DNA from: Brevundimonas lutea
GTDB lineage: Bacteria; Pseudomonadota; Alphaproteobacteria; Caulobacterales; Caulobacteraceae
Assembly: GCF_003704105.1 (NCBI RefSeq)
Contig: NZ_QUOQ01000002.1
Location: 248,001-312,000, forward strand
Length of the DNA: 64,000 nucleotides
Direction: 5' to 3'
Made by a program: the position numbers and the translations under genes. The notes beneath the pieces were generated by a model, which was not told the origin of the DNA, did no database searches, and saw only the letters and a list, made by a program, of their open reading frames with translations. Positions 26,939-36,244 of this stretch are shown here, in pieces; within the stretch, counting starts at the first letter, position 1; each line of letters begins with the position of its first letter.

Positions 26939-28057
26939 TCAACCCTTGGGCCAGACGCCGAACGGATCGGTCCAGCCCAGGCCCATGGCCTCGGCCACCG
27001 CCGGATAGGTGATCTCGCCCTTCAGCACGTTCAGGCCGCGCGCCAGGTGCGGATCCTTGCGCAGCGCCTCCAGTCCGTGATCGGCCAGGGCGAGGCCGAA
27101 GGGCAGGGTGGCGTTGTTCAGGGCTTCGGACGATGTGCGCGGCGCGGCGCCGGGCATGTTGGCCACGCAGTAGTGGACCACGCCGTCGATGACATAAGTC
27201 GGGTCTTCGTGGGTGGTCGGCTTGGACGTTTCGAAACAGCCGCCCTGGTCGATGGCGACATCGACCAGCACCGAGCCGTTCTTCATCGCCTTGAGATCCT
27301 CGCGCTTGATCAACTTGGGCGCGGAAGCGCCCGGCACCAGCACGGCGCCGATGATGACATCGGCCTTGACCATCTCCTCGTCGATCGCGTTGATCGAGGA
27401 ATAGCGGGTGATGACCCGGCCGCCGGTGACCTCGTCGATATAGGCCATGCGCGGGATCGAGCGCTCAAGCACCACCACCTCGGCGCCCAGGCCCATGGCC
27501 ATGCGCGCCGCGTTCAGCCCGACCACGCCGCCGCCCAGCACCAGCACCCGCGCCGGGGCCACGCCCGGCACGCCGCAGAACAGCAGACCCATGCCGCCAT
27601 TGTGCTTCAACAGGGTCTCCGCCGCCGAAAAGACCGCGATCCGCCCCGCGACCTCGGACATCGGCGCCAGCAGCGGCAGGCCGCCCTTGGCGTCGGTAAC
27701 CGTCTCATAGGCGATGGCGGCGCATTTGGACGCCATCAGCCCCTTGGTCTGTTCGGGATCGGGGGCCAGGTGGAGGTAGGTGTAGAGGATCTGGTCCTCG
27801 CGCAGCATCTCCCACTCGACCTTCTGGGGCTCCTTGACCTTCACGATCATGTCGGCCGCCGCGAAGATCGACTTGGCGTCCGGCGCGATGGTCGCGCCCG
27901 CGCGCGTGTAGTCATCGTCGGTGAAGCCGGCGCCCATGCCGCCGTTCGTCTCGACCATGACCTCGTGGCCGTGGGCGACATATTCCCGCACCGCCGTGGG
28001 CGTCAGCCCGATGCGGTGCTCGTTCTTCTTGATTTCCTTCGGCACACCGACGCGCAT
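26939..28057 (-). CDS. ald: Alanine dehydrogenase
   Basis: 372 residues from the ATG at 28057, which gives the family start MRVGVPKEIKKNEHR. The catalytic half has KVKEPQ with the substrate-binding Lys and YLHLAPD with the catalytic His region near residue 95. The NAD domain (about 135-300) has VLVLGGGVVGLNAARMAMGLGA, and the C-terminal motif is AIDQGGCFETSKPTTH. The enzyme reversibly deaminates L-alanine to pyruvate and ammonium with NAD+. It is a single-gene unit with its own terminator at 26795-26821. Confidence 0.96.
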   Translation of the reverse strand: MRVGVPKEIKKNEHRIGLTPTAVREYVAHGHEVMVETNGGMGAGFTDDDYTRAGATIAPDAKSIFAAADMIVKVKEPQKVEWEMLREDQILYTYLHLAPDPEQTKGLMASKCAAIAYETVTDAKGGLPLLAPMSEVAGRIAVFSAAETLLKHNGGMGLLFCGVPGVAPARVLVLGGGVVGLNAARMAMGLGAEVVVLERSIPRMAYIDEVTGGRVITRYSSINAIDEEMVKADVIIGAVLVPGASAPKLIKREDLKAMKNGSVLVDVAIDQGGCFETSKPTTHEDPTYVIDGVVHYCVANMPGAAPRTSSEALNNATLPFGLALADHGLEALRKDPHLARGLNVLKGEITYPAVAEAMGLGWTDPFGVWPKG

Positions 28058-28211
28058 CTGAGGTCCGTCCCTGCACACATTCGCCCTCTGATCGGGGCGG
28101 GTCGCTCATAAACCGTTCAAGGGAATACGGCCAGTGGGGCGTAATGATGCAACGCGCCCTTTCTGCGTCCGCCACTGGACGGCGGCGCGACCGGGCGCGA
28201 CATAGGCGACC

Positions 28212-29468
28212 ATGGCAGCGCCCAACCAAAGCTTCGACCTGATCGTCTCCGGCGCCGGCATGGCGGGAGCGACGTTTGCGCTCGCGGCGGCGCAGGGGGG
28301 ATTGCGCGTCGCCCTGGTCGATCCCCAGCCGTTCGAGGTCCAGCTGGCCCCGACCTTCGACGGTCGCTCAACCGCCGTCGCCTTTTCGACCTTCCGCATG
28401 CTGGATGCGCTCGGAGTGGGGGAGGGGCTGCGCGCCCACGCCTGCCGCATGGACCGCATTCTGGTCACCGACGGGCGGCGGCCGGGCGCGGCCTCGCGGT
28501 CCGCCTCGCCCGCCTTTCTGCGCTTCGACGCCGACGAGATCGGCGACCGCACCGGCGGCGAGCCGCTGGGCTATATGGTCGAGAACCGCCACATCCGTCA
28601 CGCCCTGGCCGAGGCGGTGCGCGGTTCGGACATCACCCTGATGGCGCCGGCCAAGGTGGTCGGGATCGATGCCGCGCCGGGCCGAACCGATGTGACCCTG
28701 GCCGACGGGCGAACCCTGTCGGCCGCCCTGATCATCGGCGCCGACGGCCGGAATTCGTTTGTCCGCCAGAGCGCCGGGATCGACACCCTGGGCTGGGACT
28801 ACAAACAGTCGGGCGTGGTCGCCACCGCCCGCATGGTGCGCGGCCACGACAATGTGGCCCACGAGTATTTCCTGCCCTCCGGCCCCTTCGCCATCCTGCC
28901 GCTGCCGGATGACCGCGCCAGTCTGGTGTGGACCGAGACCACCCGCCGCGCCGAGGCCCTACGCGAAACCTCCGAGGCCGCCTTCCTCAGCCATCTGCGT
29001 CGTCGTTTCGGCGATTTCCTGGGCGATCTGAGCGTCGAGGGGCCGCGCTTCGTCTATCCCCTGTCGCTCACCCTGGCCGAGCGACTAACCGGGCCTCGCG
29101 CGGCGCTGATCGGTGACGCGGCCCATGCCGTCCATCCGGTGGCCGGGCAGGGTCTGAACATGGGGCTGAAGGACGCGGCCGCCCTGGCCGAGGTGCTGAT
29201 CGAGGCGATGCGGCTGGGCGAGGATATCGGCGCCGAGACGGTGCTGGACCGCTACGCCCGCTGGCGCCGGTTCGACACCGCCGCCCTGGCCGCCGGCTTC
29301 GACGGCTTCGTTCGGCTGTTCTCCAACGACCTCGCTCCCGTGCGGCTGGCCCGCGATCTGGGCATGGCGGCGGTCAACCGGATCGCCCCGCTGAGACGCG
29401 CCTTCATGCATGAGGCGGGCGGCGCGACCGGCGACCTGCCCCGGCTGCTGCGCGGCGAAGCGGTCTGA
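28212..29468 (+). CDS. UbiH/UbiF/Coq6-type FAD-dependent hydroxylase
   Basis: 418 residues. The FAD dinucleotide fold starts at [19 protein letters not shown] (about 9-27). The family DG motif is [12 protein letters not shown] (about 175-186) and the GD motif is [16 protein letters not shown] (about 296-311), a strict UbiH/Coq6 signature. It hydroxylates a ring position in ubiquinone biosynthesis. Which position cannot be settled from one sequence, so I give no symbol. It diverges from ald and is followed 38 bases later by cobS. Confidence 0.9.
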   Translation: MAAPNQSFDLIVSGAGMAGATFALAAAQGGLRVALVDPQPFEVQLAPTFDGRSTAVAFSTFRMLDALGVGEGLRAHACRMDRILVTDGRRPGAASRSASPAFLRFDADEIGDRTGGEPLGYMVENRHIRHALAEAVRGSDITLMAPAKVVGIDAAPGRTDVTLADGRTLSAALIIGADGRNSFVRQSAGIDTLGWDYKQSGVVATARMVRGHDNVAHEYFLPSGPFAILPLPDDRASLVWTETTRRAEALRETSEAAFLSHLRRRFGDFLGDLSVEGPRFVYPLSLTLAERLTGPRAALIGDAAHAVHPVAGQGLNMGLKDAAALAEVLIEAMRLGEDIGAETVLDRYARWRRFDTAALAAGFDGFVRLFSNDLAPVRLARDLGMAAVNRIAPLRRAFMHEAGGATGDLPRLLRGEAV

Positions 29469-29506
29469 CGGCTGGACCGTCCGGCGCGGCGCTTCTAAGG
29501 GAAGGC

Positions 29507-30511
29507 ATGGTTTCCTCCCTCGATCCCGCCGCCGATCCGCTGCTGACGCTTCTGCCGACCAAAAAGGTCACCCTGCGCGAAGCCTTCGGTATCGATTCCG
29601 ACATGACTGTGCCGGCCTTTTCCGAGCGCGACGACCATGTGCCCGAGATCGACGAGAGCTATAAATTCGATCCCCTGACCACTACCGCCATCGCCGCCGG
29701 CTTCGCCCACGACCGAAGGGTGATGGTTCAGGGCTATCACGGCACCGGCAAGTCGACCCATATCGAACAGGTCGCCGCCCGCCTGAACTGGCCGATGGTG
29801 CGGGTCAATCTCGACGCCCACGTCAGCCGCATCGATCTGGTCGGCAAGGACGCCATCGTCCTCAAAGACGGCAAACAGGTCACCGAATTCCGTGAAGGCA
29901 TGCTGCCTTGGGCCATTCAGCGGCCCATCGCCCTGGTCTTCGACGAATACGATGCCGGCCGGCCCGACGTCATGTTCGTGATCCAGCGGGTGCTCGAGGC
30001 CTCGGGCCGCCTGACCCTCTTGGACCAGAACCGGGTGATCCGGCCCAATCCCTGGTTCCGCCTGTTCGCCACCTCCAACACCGTGGGCCTGGGCGACGCC
30101 ACCGGCCTGTACCACGGCGCCCAGCAGATCAATCAGGCTCAGCTGGACCGATGGAACATCGTCGCCACCCTCAACTATCTCGACCACGACGTGGAAGCCG
30201 AGATCGTCGCCGCCAAGGTCCCCGACTGGGCCGACGCGGAGGGCAAGCGCACCATCGCCGCCATGGTCCGCGTCGCAGACATGACGCGGAACGCCTTCAT
30301 GAACGGCGACATCTCCACGGTCATGAGCCCCCGAACCGTCATCACCTGGGCCCAGAACACCCAGATCTTCGGCGGCGACATCGGCACGGCCTTCCGCCTG
30401 ACCTTCCTCAACAAATGCGACGAACTGGAACGCCCGACGATCGCTGAATTCTACCAGCGGGCGTTCGGCGAAGACCTCCCGGAAGCGGCGACGCGGGTGA
30501 AGGTGGGGTAG
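29507..30511 (+). CDS. cobS: Cobaltochelatase subunit CobS (AAA+)
   Basis: 334 residues. AAA+ ATPase of the MoxR/CobS class with Walker [16 protein letters not shown] (about 75-90), the CobS-type [16 protein letters not shown], Walker B VFDEYDAG (about 145) and sensor [17 protein letters not shown]. With CobN and CobT it inserts cobalt into hydrogenobyrinate a,c-diamide in aerobic cobalamin synthesis. cobT usually follows cobS; here the next gene is convergent, so cobT must be elsewhere or absent. The N-terminal [21 protein letters not shown] segment in part is the known CobS leader. Confidence 0.94.
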   Translation: MVSSLDPAADPLLTLLPTKKVTLREAFGIDSDMTVPAFSERDDHVPEIDESYKFDPLTTTAIAAGFAHDRRVMVQGYHGTGKSTHIEQVAARLNWPMVRVNLDAHVSRIDLVGKDAIVLKDGKQVTEFREGMLPWAIQRPIALVFDEYDAGRPDVMFVIQRVLEASGRLTLLDQNRVIRPNPWFRLFATSNTVGLGDATGLYHGAQQINQAQLDRWNIVATLNYLDHDVEAEIVAAKVPDWADAEGKRTIAAMVRVADMTRNAFMNGDISTVMSPRTVITWAQNTQIFGGDIGTAFRLTFLNKCDELERPTIAEFYQRAFGEDLPEAATRVKVG

Positions 30512-30515
30512 GGCC

Positions 30516-30878
30516 TCAGTCCCGCACCCGCTTCCGATCATCCCCGATCAGCGCGCCCGCCACCCAGCTGACCACGCCGGTTACGATGGCGGCGCCGACG
30601 CCGGCCCACAGGCCGTCGACCACGAAGCCGTCCAGCAGCACCGCCGTGAGACCGATCGTGGCGGCGTTCACCACCAGCAGGAACAGACCCAGCGTCAGGA
30701 CGGTGATCGGGAAGGTCAGAACCACCAGGATCGGCCGCACGAAGGCGTTGATCAGACCCAGCAGCACCGCCGCCAGGATCAGGCTGGCGGTGTCGGTAAA
30801 GCCCACGCCCGGCACGATGACCTCGGCCAGCCACAGCCCCAGGGCGGTGACGATGGCCTGGACGATGAAGCGGATCAT
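30516..30878 (-). CDS. Four-helix membrane protein of the phage-holin-like family (PF04020 type)
   Basis: 120 residues with four hydrophobic helices (about 5-22, 30-50, 57-80 and 90-112) and the family motif LLGLINAFVRPILVVLTFPITVLTLG in part. Despite the holin name, chromosomal members are common and not linked to prophages; their role in the inner membrane is unknown. It is convergent with cobS (4 bases apart) and follows the DUF2939 gene closely. Confidence 0.85.
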   Translation of the reverse strand: MIRFIVQAIVTALGLWLAEVIVPGVGFTDTASLILAAVLLGLINAFVRPILVVLTFPITVLTLGLFLLVVNAATIGLTAVLLDGFVVDGLWAGVGAAIVTGVVSWVAGALIGDDRKRVRD

Positions 30879-30889
30879 ATCGGTCTCCC

Positions 30890-31606
30890 TCAGCCGTTCC
30901 CGGGCTGAACGCCAGCTTGGCCGTTCGGTTCAGCGCGCGGCGGCAGGCCGATGTGCACCAGCCGCCAGGCGAAGGGCCCGCGCCGCTCGAAGGTGAAGAC
31001 GGTGCGGCCTTCCGGACCGGTCACCGCCATGCGGGTGCGATCAACGCCCCAGTAGGTCAGCCGGGCGGCGGGCTCGCGCTCGGGCGCCGCCGTCTCGCGC
31101 CAGGCCTCGCGGCCGACGCCCCGGGTAAGGCGGTTCAGCGCCGTGGGACTGAGATAGTCGTCCGGCTGCGGCCCAACGGGGCGACGAAACACCGGCTGGT
31201 CCTGCAGTCGGCGCCGGATGGCCTCAACCGGATTGTCCAGAAAACTGGGCGGCGGCGCCTCGACCACGGGGGCCGTCTCGTCCAGTTGCGGCCTCAGCGA
31301 GGCGCGCACGGCGGTGAAATCGACCAGCCGGGTCAGACCCTGAACGTCACCCGCCTCGGCCGCCGAGCGCACCGCTGAGAAGGCCACCATCGGCGCGGTC
31401 ACGAAGGCCATCGCCGCCATCGCCACGGCGACGATCAGTAATCCCGCTAGCGCCCGGCCGAAACTCAAGCCGCCGCCGCGGGCGGGCGGAGGAGGCGGGG
31501 GAGGCGGCGCCGGGGGTGGTGGTTCGTCGCGCGCGATCACCGGCGTCGCCTCGGGCGTCTTGACCGGTAGGGAGGCGGGCGGTGGCGGCGGCGCGGGATC
31601 GGTCAT
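30890..31606 (-). CDS. DUF2939 membrane-anchored protein
   Basis: 238 residues from the ATG at 31606. A Pro-rich cytoplasmic N-terminus (about 1-50, including a run of nine prolines) leads to one transmembrane helix (about 57-80, ALAGLLIVAVAMAAMAFV). The periplasmic part starts with the DUF2939 signature AFSAVRSAAEAGDVQGLTRL (about 81-100) and ends in a beta-rich domain. Function unknown. It is 11 bases upstream of the holin-like gene, likely an operon. Confidence 0.78.
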   Translation of the reverse strand: MTDPAPPPPPASLPVKTPEATPVIARDEPPPPAPPPPPPPPARGGGLSFGRALAGLLIVAVAMAAMAFVTAPMVAFSAVRSAAEAGDVQGLTRLVDFTAVRASLRPQLDETAPVVEAPPPSFLDNPVEAIRRRLQDQPVFRRPVGPQPDDYLSPTALNRLTRGVGREAWRETAAPEREPAARLTYWGVDRTRMAVTGPEGRTVFTFERRGPFAWRLVHIGLPPRAEPNGQAGVQPGNG

Positions 31607-31667
31607 GCCGTCCAAGATAGGCTGACCGTCGTCACCGCCCAAATCGAGCCGTGCGGCTCGGAGCTGA

Positions 31668-32246
31668 TCACTCCTCGACCGGCTCGAACGCCACCTGTTC
31701 GCGGCACGGCGCGCGATAGGCCACGGCGTAGGGTTCGTCGAAACAGCGCACGAAACCATCGACGACGTTCAGATTAGGTGGCCAGGGCACGCGCACCCGG
31801 CGGCCGTCCGGCAGGGTGGCGATCATCTCCATGTCCGGCGTCGGCGTGGCGGCCAGCCGCTCGCGCGCGGCCTCCAGCGCCGAACGGTCCTGGTTCAGAA
31901 AGGCGATGCTGGCGTCGACGTAGTGATCCCAGCCCTGAAAATCCAAGGCCGGCTGACGCGCCTGGTCGAGCAGGGCGATGGCCGCGTCGGACTGTCCCTG
32001 CTCGGCGCGCAGCTGGCCCTCGTGCCAATACAGCATGTGGCCTTCCGAGCCGGTGTGCGCCCGATAGTCGGCGATCAGCTGGGCGGCCTGATCGATGCAG
32101 CCTTCGCCGTGCAACGAGCGCCAGCCTTCCGGCGTCTGGTCAAAGGTCTGCTCGTCCATGGCCAACATGGCGTCGCGATCGAAATCGCAGGCGGCGGCGG
32201 GATCGAGCAGGGCGATGGCGGCAGCGAGCGCGGTCAGACTGGTCAT
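31668..32246 (-). CDS. Secreted protein of unknown function
   Basis: 192 residues from the ATG at 32246, which opens a signal peptide (MTSLTALAAAIALL, cleavage near AAACD). The mature part is mainly helical and looks like short TPR-type repeats (QAAQLIADYRAHTGSEGHMLYWHEGQL in part, then SDAAIALLDQARQPALDF). Four cysteines suggest disulfides in the periplasm. I do not recognise a named family. Confidence 0.7.
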   Translation of the reverse strand: MTSLTALAAAIALLDPAAACDFDRDAMLAMDEQTFDQTPEGWRSLHGEGCIDQAAQLIADYRAHTGSEGHMLYWHEGQLRAEQGQSDAAIALLDQARQPALDFQGWDHYVDASIAFLNQDRSALEAARERLAATPTPDMEMIATLPDGRRVRVPWPPNLNVVDGFVRCFDEPYAVAYRAPCREQVAFEPVEE

Positions 32247-32323
32247 CCGTGGGAGGCTAGGCGCGAGCGTCCGGCCGGGGCAACTTACCATCCCGACAGG
32301 TTCATTGCCGTCCGTTCATGAAA

Positions 32324-32351
32324 AGGCCCGCCGGATCGCTCCGACGGGCCT
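32324..32351 (-). terminator. Intrinsic terminator of icd
   Basis: On the minus strand AGGCCCGTCGGA pairs with TCCGGCGGGCCT (one mismatch) around GCGA and is followed by TTTCATG. It lies about 55 bases after the icd stop, behind palindromic element copy 4. Its tip matches the ald and ctrA terminators. Confidence 0.78.
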
Positions 32352-32363
32352 CGTTCGCTTCAT

Positions 32364-32403
32364 GCGCTCAAGCAGCGAGCGACCGCGTCGCTCGCGATAG
32401 CGC
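32364..32403 (+). repeat. 40-bp palindromic element, copy 4 (after icd stop)
   Basis: Outer arms GCGCT/AGCGC and inner arms GCGAC/GTCGC around CGC, with a 9-bp uninterrupted stem. It lies 2 bases after the icd stop codon on the minus strand, again with the GCGCTAT side nearest the stop, between the gene and its terminator. Confidence 0.87.
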
Positions 32404-32405
32404 CC

Positions 32406-33620
32406 TTACTGAGAGACAGCCTTGGCCAAGTTCTCCGCCACCTTGTCGATGAAGCCCTCGGTGGTCAGCCAGCCCTGCTGATCCCCGACCAGCAGCGCCA
32501 GGTCCTTGGTCATGTGGCCGTCCTCGACGGTCTCGACCACAACGCTCTCCAGGGTCTCGGCGAAATCGATCAGGGCCTGGTTGCCGTCCAGCTTGCCGCG
32601 ATGCTTGAAGCCGCGCGTCCAGGCATAGATCGAGGCGATGGAGTTGGTCGAGGTCGCCTCGCCCTTCTGATGCTGGCGATAGTGGCGGGTGACGGTGCCG
32701 TGGGCCGCCTCTGCCTCCAGCACCTTGCCGTCCGGCGTCATCAAGACGCTGGTCATCAGGCCCAGAGAGCCGAACCCTTGCGCCACCACGTCGGACTGCA
32801 CGTCGCCGTCGTAGTTCTTGCACGCCCAGACGAAGCCGCCCGACCACTTGATGGCGGCCGCCACCATGTCGTCGATCAGACGGTGCTCATAGGTCAGGCC
32901 GCGCGCGTCGAACTCGGCCTTGAACTCGGCGTCGAAGATCTCCTGGAAGATGTCTTTGAAGCGACCGTCATACGCCTTGAGGATGGTGTTCTTGGTCGAC
33001 AGATAGACCGGATAGTTGCGGTTCAGGCCGTAGGCGAAGCTGGCCCGCGCGAAGTCGCGGATCGACGAATCGAGATTGTACATGCCCATGGCGATGCCGG
33101 CCGACGGCGACTTGAACACCTCGTGCTCGATCACCTGGCCGTCGTCGCCGACGAACTTGATCGTCAGGGTTCCGGGCCCGGGCATCAGGAAGTCGGTGGC
33201 CTTGTACTGATCGCCAAAGGCATGACGGCCGACCACGATCGGCTGGGTCCAGCCGGGCACCAGGCGCGGCACGTTCGAACAGATGATCGGCTCGCGGAAG
33301 ACCACGCCGCCCAGGATGTTGCGGATGGTGCCGTTCGGCGACTTCCACATCTTCTTCAGGCCGAACTCCTCGACCCGCGCCTCGTCCGGCGTGATGGTGG
33401 CGCACTTCACGCCGACGCCGTGCTTCTGGATGGCGTGGGCGGCGTCGATCGTCACCTGGTCGTCGGTGGCGTCGCGGTTCTCCATGCCCAGGTCATAGTA
33501 GTCCAGCTTCAGGTCCAGGAACGGAAAGACCAGCTTGTCCTTGATCATCGTCCAGATGATGCGGGTCATCTCGTCGCCGTCGATGTCGACGATGGGGTTC
33601 TCGACCTGGATCTTGGCCAT
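32406..33620 (-). CDS. icd: Isocitrate dehydrogenase, NADP-dependent
   Basis: 404 residues from the ATG at 33620, giving the family start [20 protein letters not shown]. Signature region [21 protein letters not shown] (about 270-290) and [19 protein letters not shown] mark the eukaryotic-type NADP-IDH subfamily. It converts isocitrate to 2-oxoglutarate in the TCA cycle. Upstream codons to 33740 are open but have no homology. Palindromic element and terminator follow its stop. Confidence 0.97.
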   Translation of the reverse strand: MAKIQVENPIVDIDGDEMTRIIWTMIKDKLVFPFLDLKLDYYDLGMENRDATDDQVTIDAAHAIQKHGVGVKCATITPDEARVEEFGLKKMWKSPNGTIRNILGGVVFREPIICSNVPRLVPGWTQPIVVGRHAFGDQYKATDFLMPGPGTLTIKFVGDDGQVIEHEVFKSPSAGIAMGMYNLDSSIRDFARASFAYGLNRNYPVYLSTKNTILKAYDGRFKDIFQEIFDAEFKAEFDARGLTYEHRLIDDMVAAAIKWSGGFVWACKNYDGDVQSDVVAQGFGSLGLMTSVLMTPDGKVLEAEAAHGTVTRHYRQHQKGEATSTNSIASIYAWTRGFKHRGKLDGNQALIDFAETLESVVVETVEDGHMTKDLALLVGDQQGWLTTEGFIDKVAENLAKAVSQ

Positions 33621-33773
33621 GCGGGGTGCCTTTTCGTGGGGGTTCCGGGAGGTTTGGCGGCGGTATAGCGGGCTGCCTTCGCCCACGCAAAGCCTGTCCC
33701 CGCCACGGCCAAGCTGAAACCCGAATCGACCCTCGCCCATTCCTGTCGCTCGGTACGCGTGGAGTGAGACGTT

Positions 33774-33902
33774 ATGAGCGACGACGAACAGAGACTGGCC
33801 GACTGCTGGACCCGCCGCTTCGGAGAACCGCCTTCCATCGTCGACGCAGAGCTGATGCGGGCCGTCATGGCCGACCTGGACGACGAGGAGGCCGCGACAT
33901 GA
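33774..33902 (+). CDS. Small acidic protein, 42 residues
   Basis: A 42-codon frame with a GGAG ribosome site 8 bases before the ATG. It begins [20 protein letters not shown] and ends DDEEAAT, with 11 acidic residues. The stop overlaps the next ATG (ATGA), so it is probably translated together with the Tudor-like gene. I do not recognise it; the coupling and codon use support it as real. Confidence 0.6.
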   Translation: MSDDEQRLADCWTRRFGEPPSIVDAELMRAVMADLDDEEAAT

Positions 33903-34111
33903 CCGACAAGACCTTCAAGGCCGGCGACACCGTCAAGTGGGACCACAGCCAGGGGACGACGACCGGCAAGGTGGTCAGGAAGCTGACGCGCGAAACCCAC
34001 ATCAAGGGCCACAAGGTCGCCGCCTCCGAGGACCATCCCGAGTATCTGGTCGAGAGCGACAAGACCGGCGCCCGCGCGGCCCACACGCCCGAGGAGCTGC
34101 GCAAGGCCTGA
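33899..34111 (+). CDS. DUF2945 (Tudor-like) protein
   Basis: 70 residues. The protein is a complete DUF2945 domain: [22 protein letters not shown] at the start in part, then [21 protein letters not shown] and [15 protein letters not shown]. The family has an SH3/Tudor-like beta barrel and is sometimes named for a hypervirulence-associated protein; the biochemical role is unknown. It is cytoplasmic. Its ATG overlaps the stop of the 42-residue gene. Confidence 0.85.
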   Translation: MTDKTFKAGDTVKWDHSQGTTTGKVVRKLTRETHIKGHKVAASEDHPEYLVESDKTGARAAHTPEELRKA

Positions 34112-34172
34112 GGGCGATTGCGCCCGACCCCCGCGCCCGGCAAGGTCGACGCCTCACCTGGGGGAATAACGG

Positions 34173-35285
34173 ATGGCACGACGAAACGCAGTGGCGCTGA
34201 CCGTTCCGGCGCTGGCGATCGCCGCCGCCCTGTCGGCGTGCCAGGCTCAGGAGAGCGCCGAAACGATATCTCGACCCGCCGACGCCGAGGATCAGGCCGG
34301 GGCGTCCACGGCGGCGTCGGGCGCCCCCACCGAGGAGCGCAGATTTCGTGACTGGATCGCGGTCTGCGACAACGGCGACGCCTGTTTCGCCTTCGCGAAT
34401 GGGTTCGTGCGGGTGGCCGTCGAACCGGGCCCCGAGGGTCGGCCTCAGGTCATGATCGGCATGTTTCCGCCCGGGGTGTCGGCGGACGGTCCGATGTCCC
34501 TGGCTATCGATGGTCGCGCCTTTCCGGTGGAACTCGACGCAGCGGCCGGGGTCGACGACCCGCCCGTGGGACGGGTCCGGGGCGATATCGACGCGCTCAT
34601 CGCCGCGATCGCCCAAGGCGAGACGATGACGATAAGCCGCGGCGACCAAACGATGCCCGTCTCGCTGTCCGGGGCGGCGGCCGCCTTCCTGTGGATCGAC
34701 GAGCGTCAGGGCCGCCTCGACACCCCGACCGCTTTGATCCGCCGCAGCGGCGATCGGCCGGCCGGGGCCGTGCCGCCGCCGCCGCCCCTGCCGCGCGTGC
34801 CGGTCGCGCCCGCCGTCAGCCAGGCCGGCCTGCCCGACGTGCCGATGCTGCCTGACAGTCTGTCGCGCGATCCGGCGCTGCTGGAATGCGCCGCCGACGT
34901 CGGCCACCTCGACGCCGAATTCACCCGCCCGACCGTGGCGCGCCTTGGCGACGGGGTCGAACTCTGGGGCGTGCCCTGCTTCACCGGTGCCTATAATTTC
35001 GGCTCGGCCTACTGGATCACCGCCGAGGGCGGACGCGACCCGCGCCCCGCCCAGTTCGCGAGCGCCACGGGCGAGGTCGACAATGTGCTGGTCAATGCCG
35101 GCTATGACCCCGAGACCCGGACCATCGAGGCGTTCAACAAGGGGCGGGGTGTCGGCGACTGCGGCGTGTCTCAGACCTGGGTGTGGAGCGGCCGGGCCTT
35201 CGTGCTTACGGCCGAGTCGGCCATGACCGAGTGCTGGGGCGTCCCGCCCGACCTGTGGCCGACCTACTGGAGGACGGCGCCGTGA
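34173..35285 (+). CDS. DUF1176 lipoprotein
   Basis: 370 residues. The signal ends LSAC (Cys23). The mature protein opens with FRDWIAVCDNGDACFAFA, a DUF1176 hallmark, and continues with two beta-rich halves and a Pro-rich linker near residues 190-210. Paired cysteines (about 64/69, 300/320 region) suggest disulfides. Function unknown; periplasmic or outer membrane. Its TGA overlaps the GTG of the flavoprotein gene. Confidence 0.8.
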   Translation: MARRNAVALTVPALAIAAALSACQAQESAETISRPADAEDQAGASTAASGAPTEERRFRDWIAVCDNGDACFAFANGFVRVAVEPGPEGRPQVMIGMFPPGVSADGPMSLAIDGRAFPVELDAAAGVDDPPVGRVRGDIDALIAAIAQGETMTISRGDQTMPVSLSGAAAAFLWIDERQGRLDTPTALIRRSGDRPAGAVPPPPPLPRVPVAPAVSQAGLPDVPMLPDSLSRDPALLECAADVGHLDAEFTRPTVARLGDGVELWGVPCFTGAYNFGSAYWITAEGGRDPRPAQFASATGEVDNVLVNAGYDPETRTIEAFNKGRGVGDCGVSQTWVWSGRAFVLTAESAMTECWGVPPDLWPTYWRTAP

Positions 35286-36202
35286 GCGACGATCCCGAGG
35301 TCCTTATCATCGGCGCCGGCCCCGCCGGCCTGACCGCCGCCACCTATCTGGCCCGCTTCCACCGTCGGGTGCTGGTCGCCGACGGGGGGGAGCCGCGCGC
35401 CTGCTGGATTCCGGTCAGCCACAACATGCCGGGCTTTCCCAAGGGCATCACCGGCGAGGCCATCCTGACCCGGATGCGCGAACAGGCCGAAGAGTACGGC
35501 GCCGTCATCGAGAGCGGAGAGGTCACGGCCCTGCGCCGTCTCGGCGATCACAATTTCGAGGCGGAACTGAACGGGCGCACGATCCGGGTTGCCGCCGTGC
35601 TGCTGGCCACCGGCGTGGTCGATCACCATCCTGACCTGCCGGGGGTCGAGCGCGGCATCGCCCGCGGCCTGATCCGCATCTGCCCCATCTGCGACGCCTT
35701 CGAAGCCACCGATCAGGCCATCGCCGTCATCGGCGAGGACGACAAGGGCGTGCGCGAAGCCGCCTTCCTGCGCAGCTATTCCGACCGAGTCACCCTGATC
35801 CACGTTGCGGAACCTGAAGCCCTCAGCGCCGCGGACCGCGCCGAGCTGGTTCGGCTGGGCGTCGCCCTGGTCGAGACCTCGATCGATGACGTGACCATCG
35901 AGAATGACCGGGTCACCGCCCTGGGCTGGGGCGGCCAGGCCGCGCCCTTCGACACCGTCTATTCGGCGCTGGGCACCCATCCCCTGGCCGAGCTGGCGCA
36001 CGGCGTGGGCGCCGAGGTTGGCGAGGACGGCCGGCTGGAAGTCGGCCTGCGCCAGACCACCAGCGTGCCCGGTCTCTACGCCGCCGGAGATGTGGTGCGC
36101 GGCCTCAACCAGATCGCCGTCGCCACCGCCGAAGCCGCCGTGGCCGCCACGGCGATCCACAACTGCCTCAGGGAACGCGAGGGCCTGACGGCGAAGGTGT
36201 GA
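35282..36202 (+). CDS. Thioredoxin-reductase-like FAD/NAD(P) oxidoreductase
   Basis: 306 residues from the GTG at 35282, overlapping the DUF1176 stop (GTGA). FAD motif EVLIIGAGPAGLTAATYLARF (about 5-25), a CPIC pair at about 135-138 in IRICPICDAF at the place of the CAxC redox pair of thioredoxin reductase, an NADPH region at about 145-165 (AIAVIGEDDKGVREA, lacking the usual GGGxxA), and the FAD end motif GLYAAGDVVRGLNQ (about 266-279). It likely moves electrons from NAD(P)H to a disulfide, but the partner is unknown and the NADPH site is atypical. Confidence 0.8.
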   Translation: MSDDPEVLIIGAGPAGLTAATYLARFHRRVLVADGGEPRACWIPVSHNMPGFPKGITGEAILTRMREQAEEYGAVIESGEVTALRRLGDHNFEAELNGRTIRVAAVLLATGVVDHHPDLPGVERGIARGLIRICPICDAFEATDQAIAVIGEDDKGVREAAFLRSYSDRVTLIHVAEPEALSAADRAELVRLGVALVETSIDDVTIENDRVTALGWGGQAAPFDTVYSALGTHPLAELAHGVGAEVGEDGRLEVGLRQTTSVPGLYAAGDVVRGLNQIAVATAEAAVAATAIHNCLREREGLTAKV

Positions 36203-36210
36203 GGCCCAAT

Positions 36211-36236
36211 TCTCCCTCCCCCTCGGGGGAGGGAGA
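36211..36236. repeat. Short CTCCCTCCCC palindrome
   Basis: A perfect 12-bp stem TCTCCCTCCCCC with a 2-base loop, just after the flavoprotein stop and before the convergent DUF885 gene. It is the core of the longer repeat at 38168-38313. It could act as a bidirectional transcription barrier. Confidence 0.6.
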
Positions 36237-36244
36237 TATCCGCC

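Noticed and set aside
30516..30878. Phage holin suggesting a prophage remnant
   Set aside because: The family is common on chromosomes, and no other phage gene, integrase or att site is nearby.
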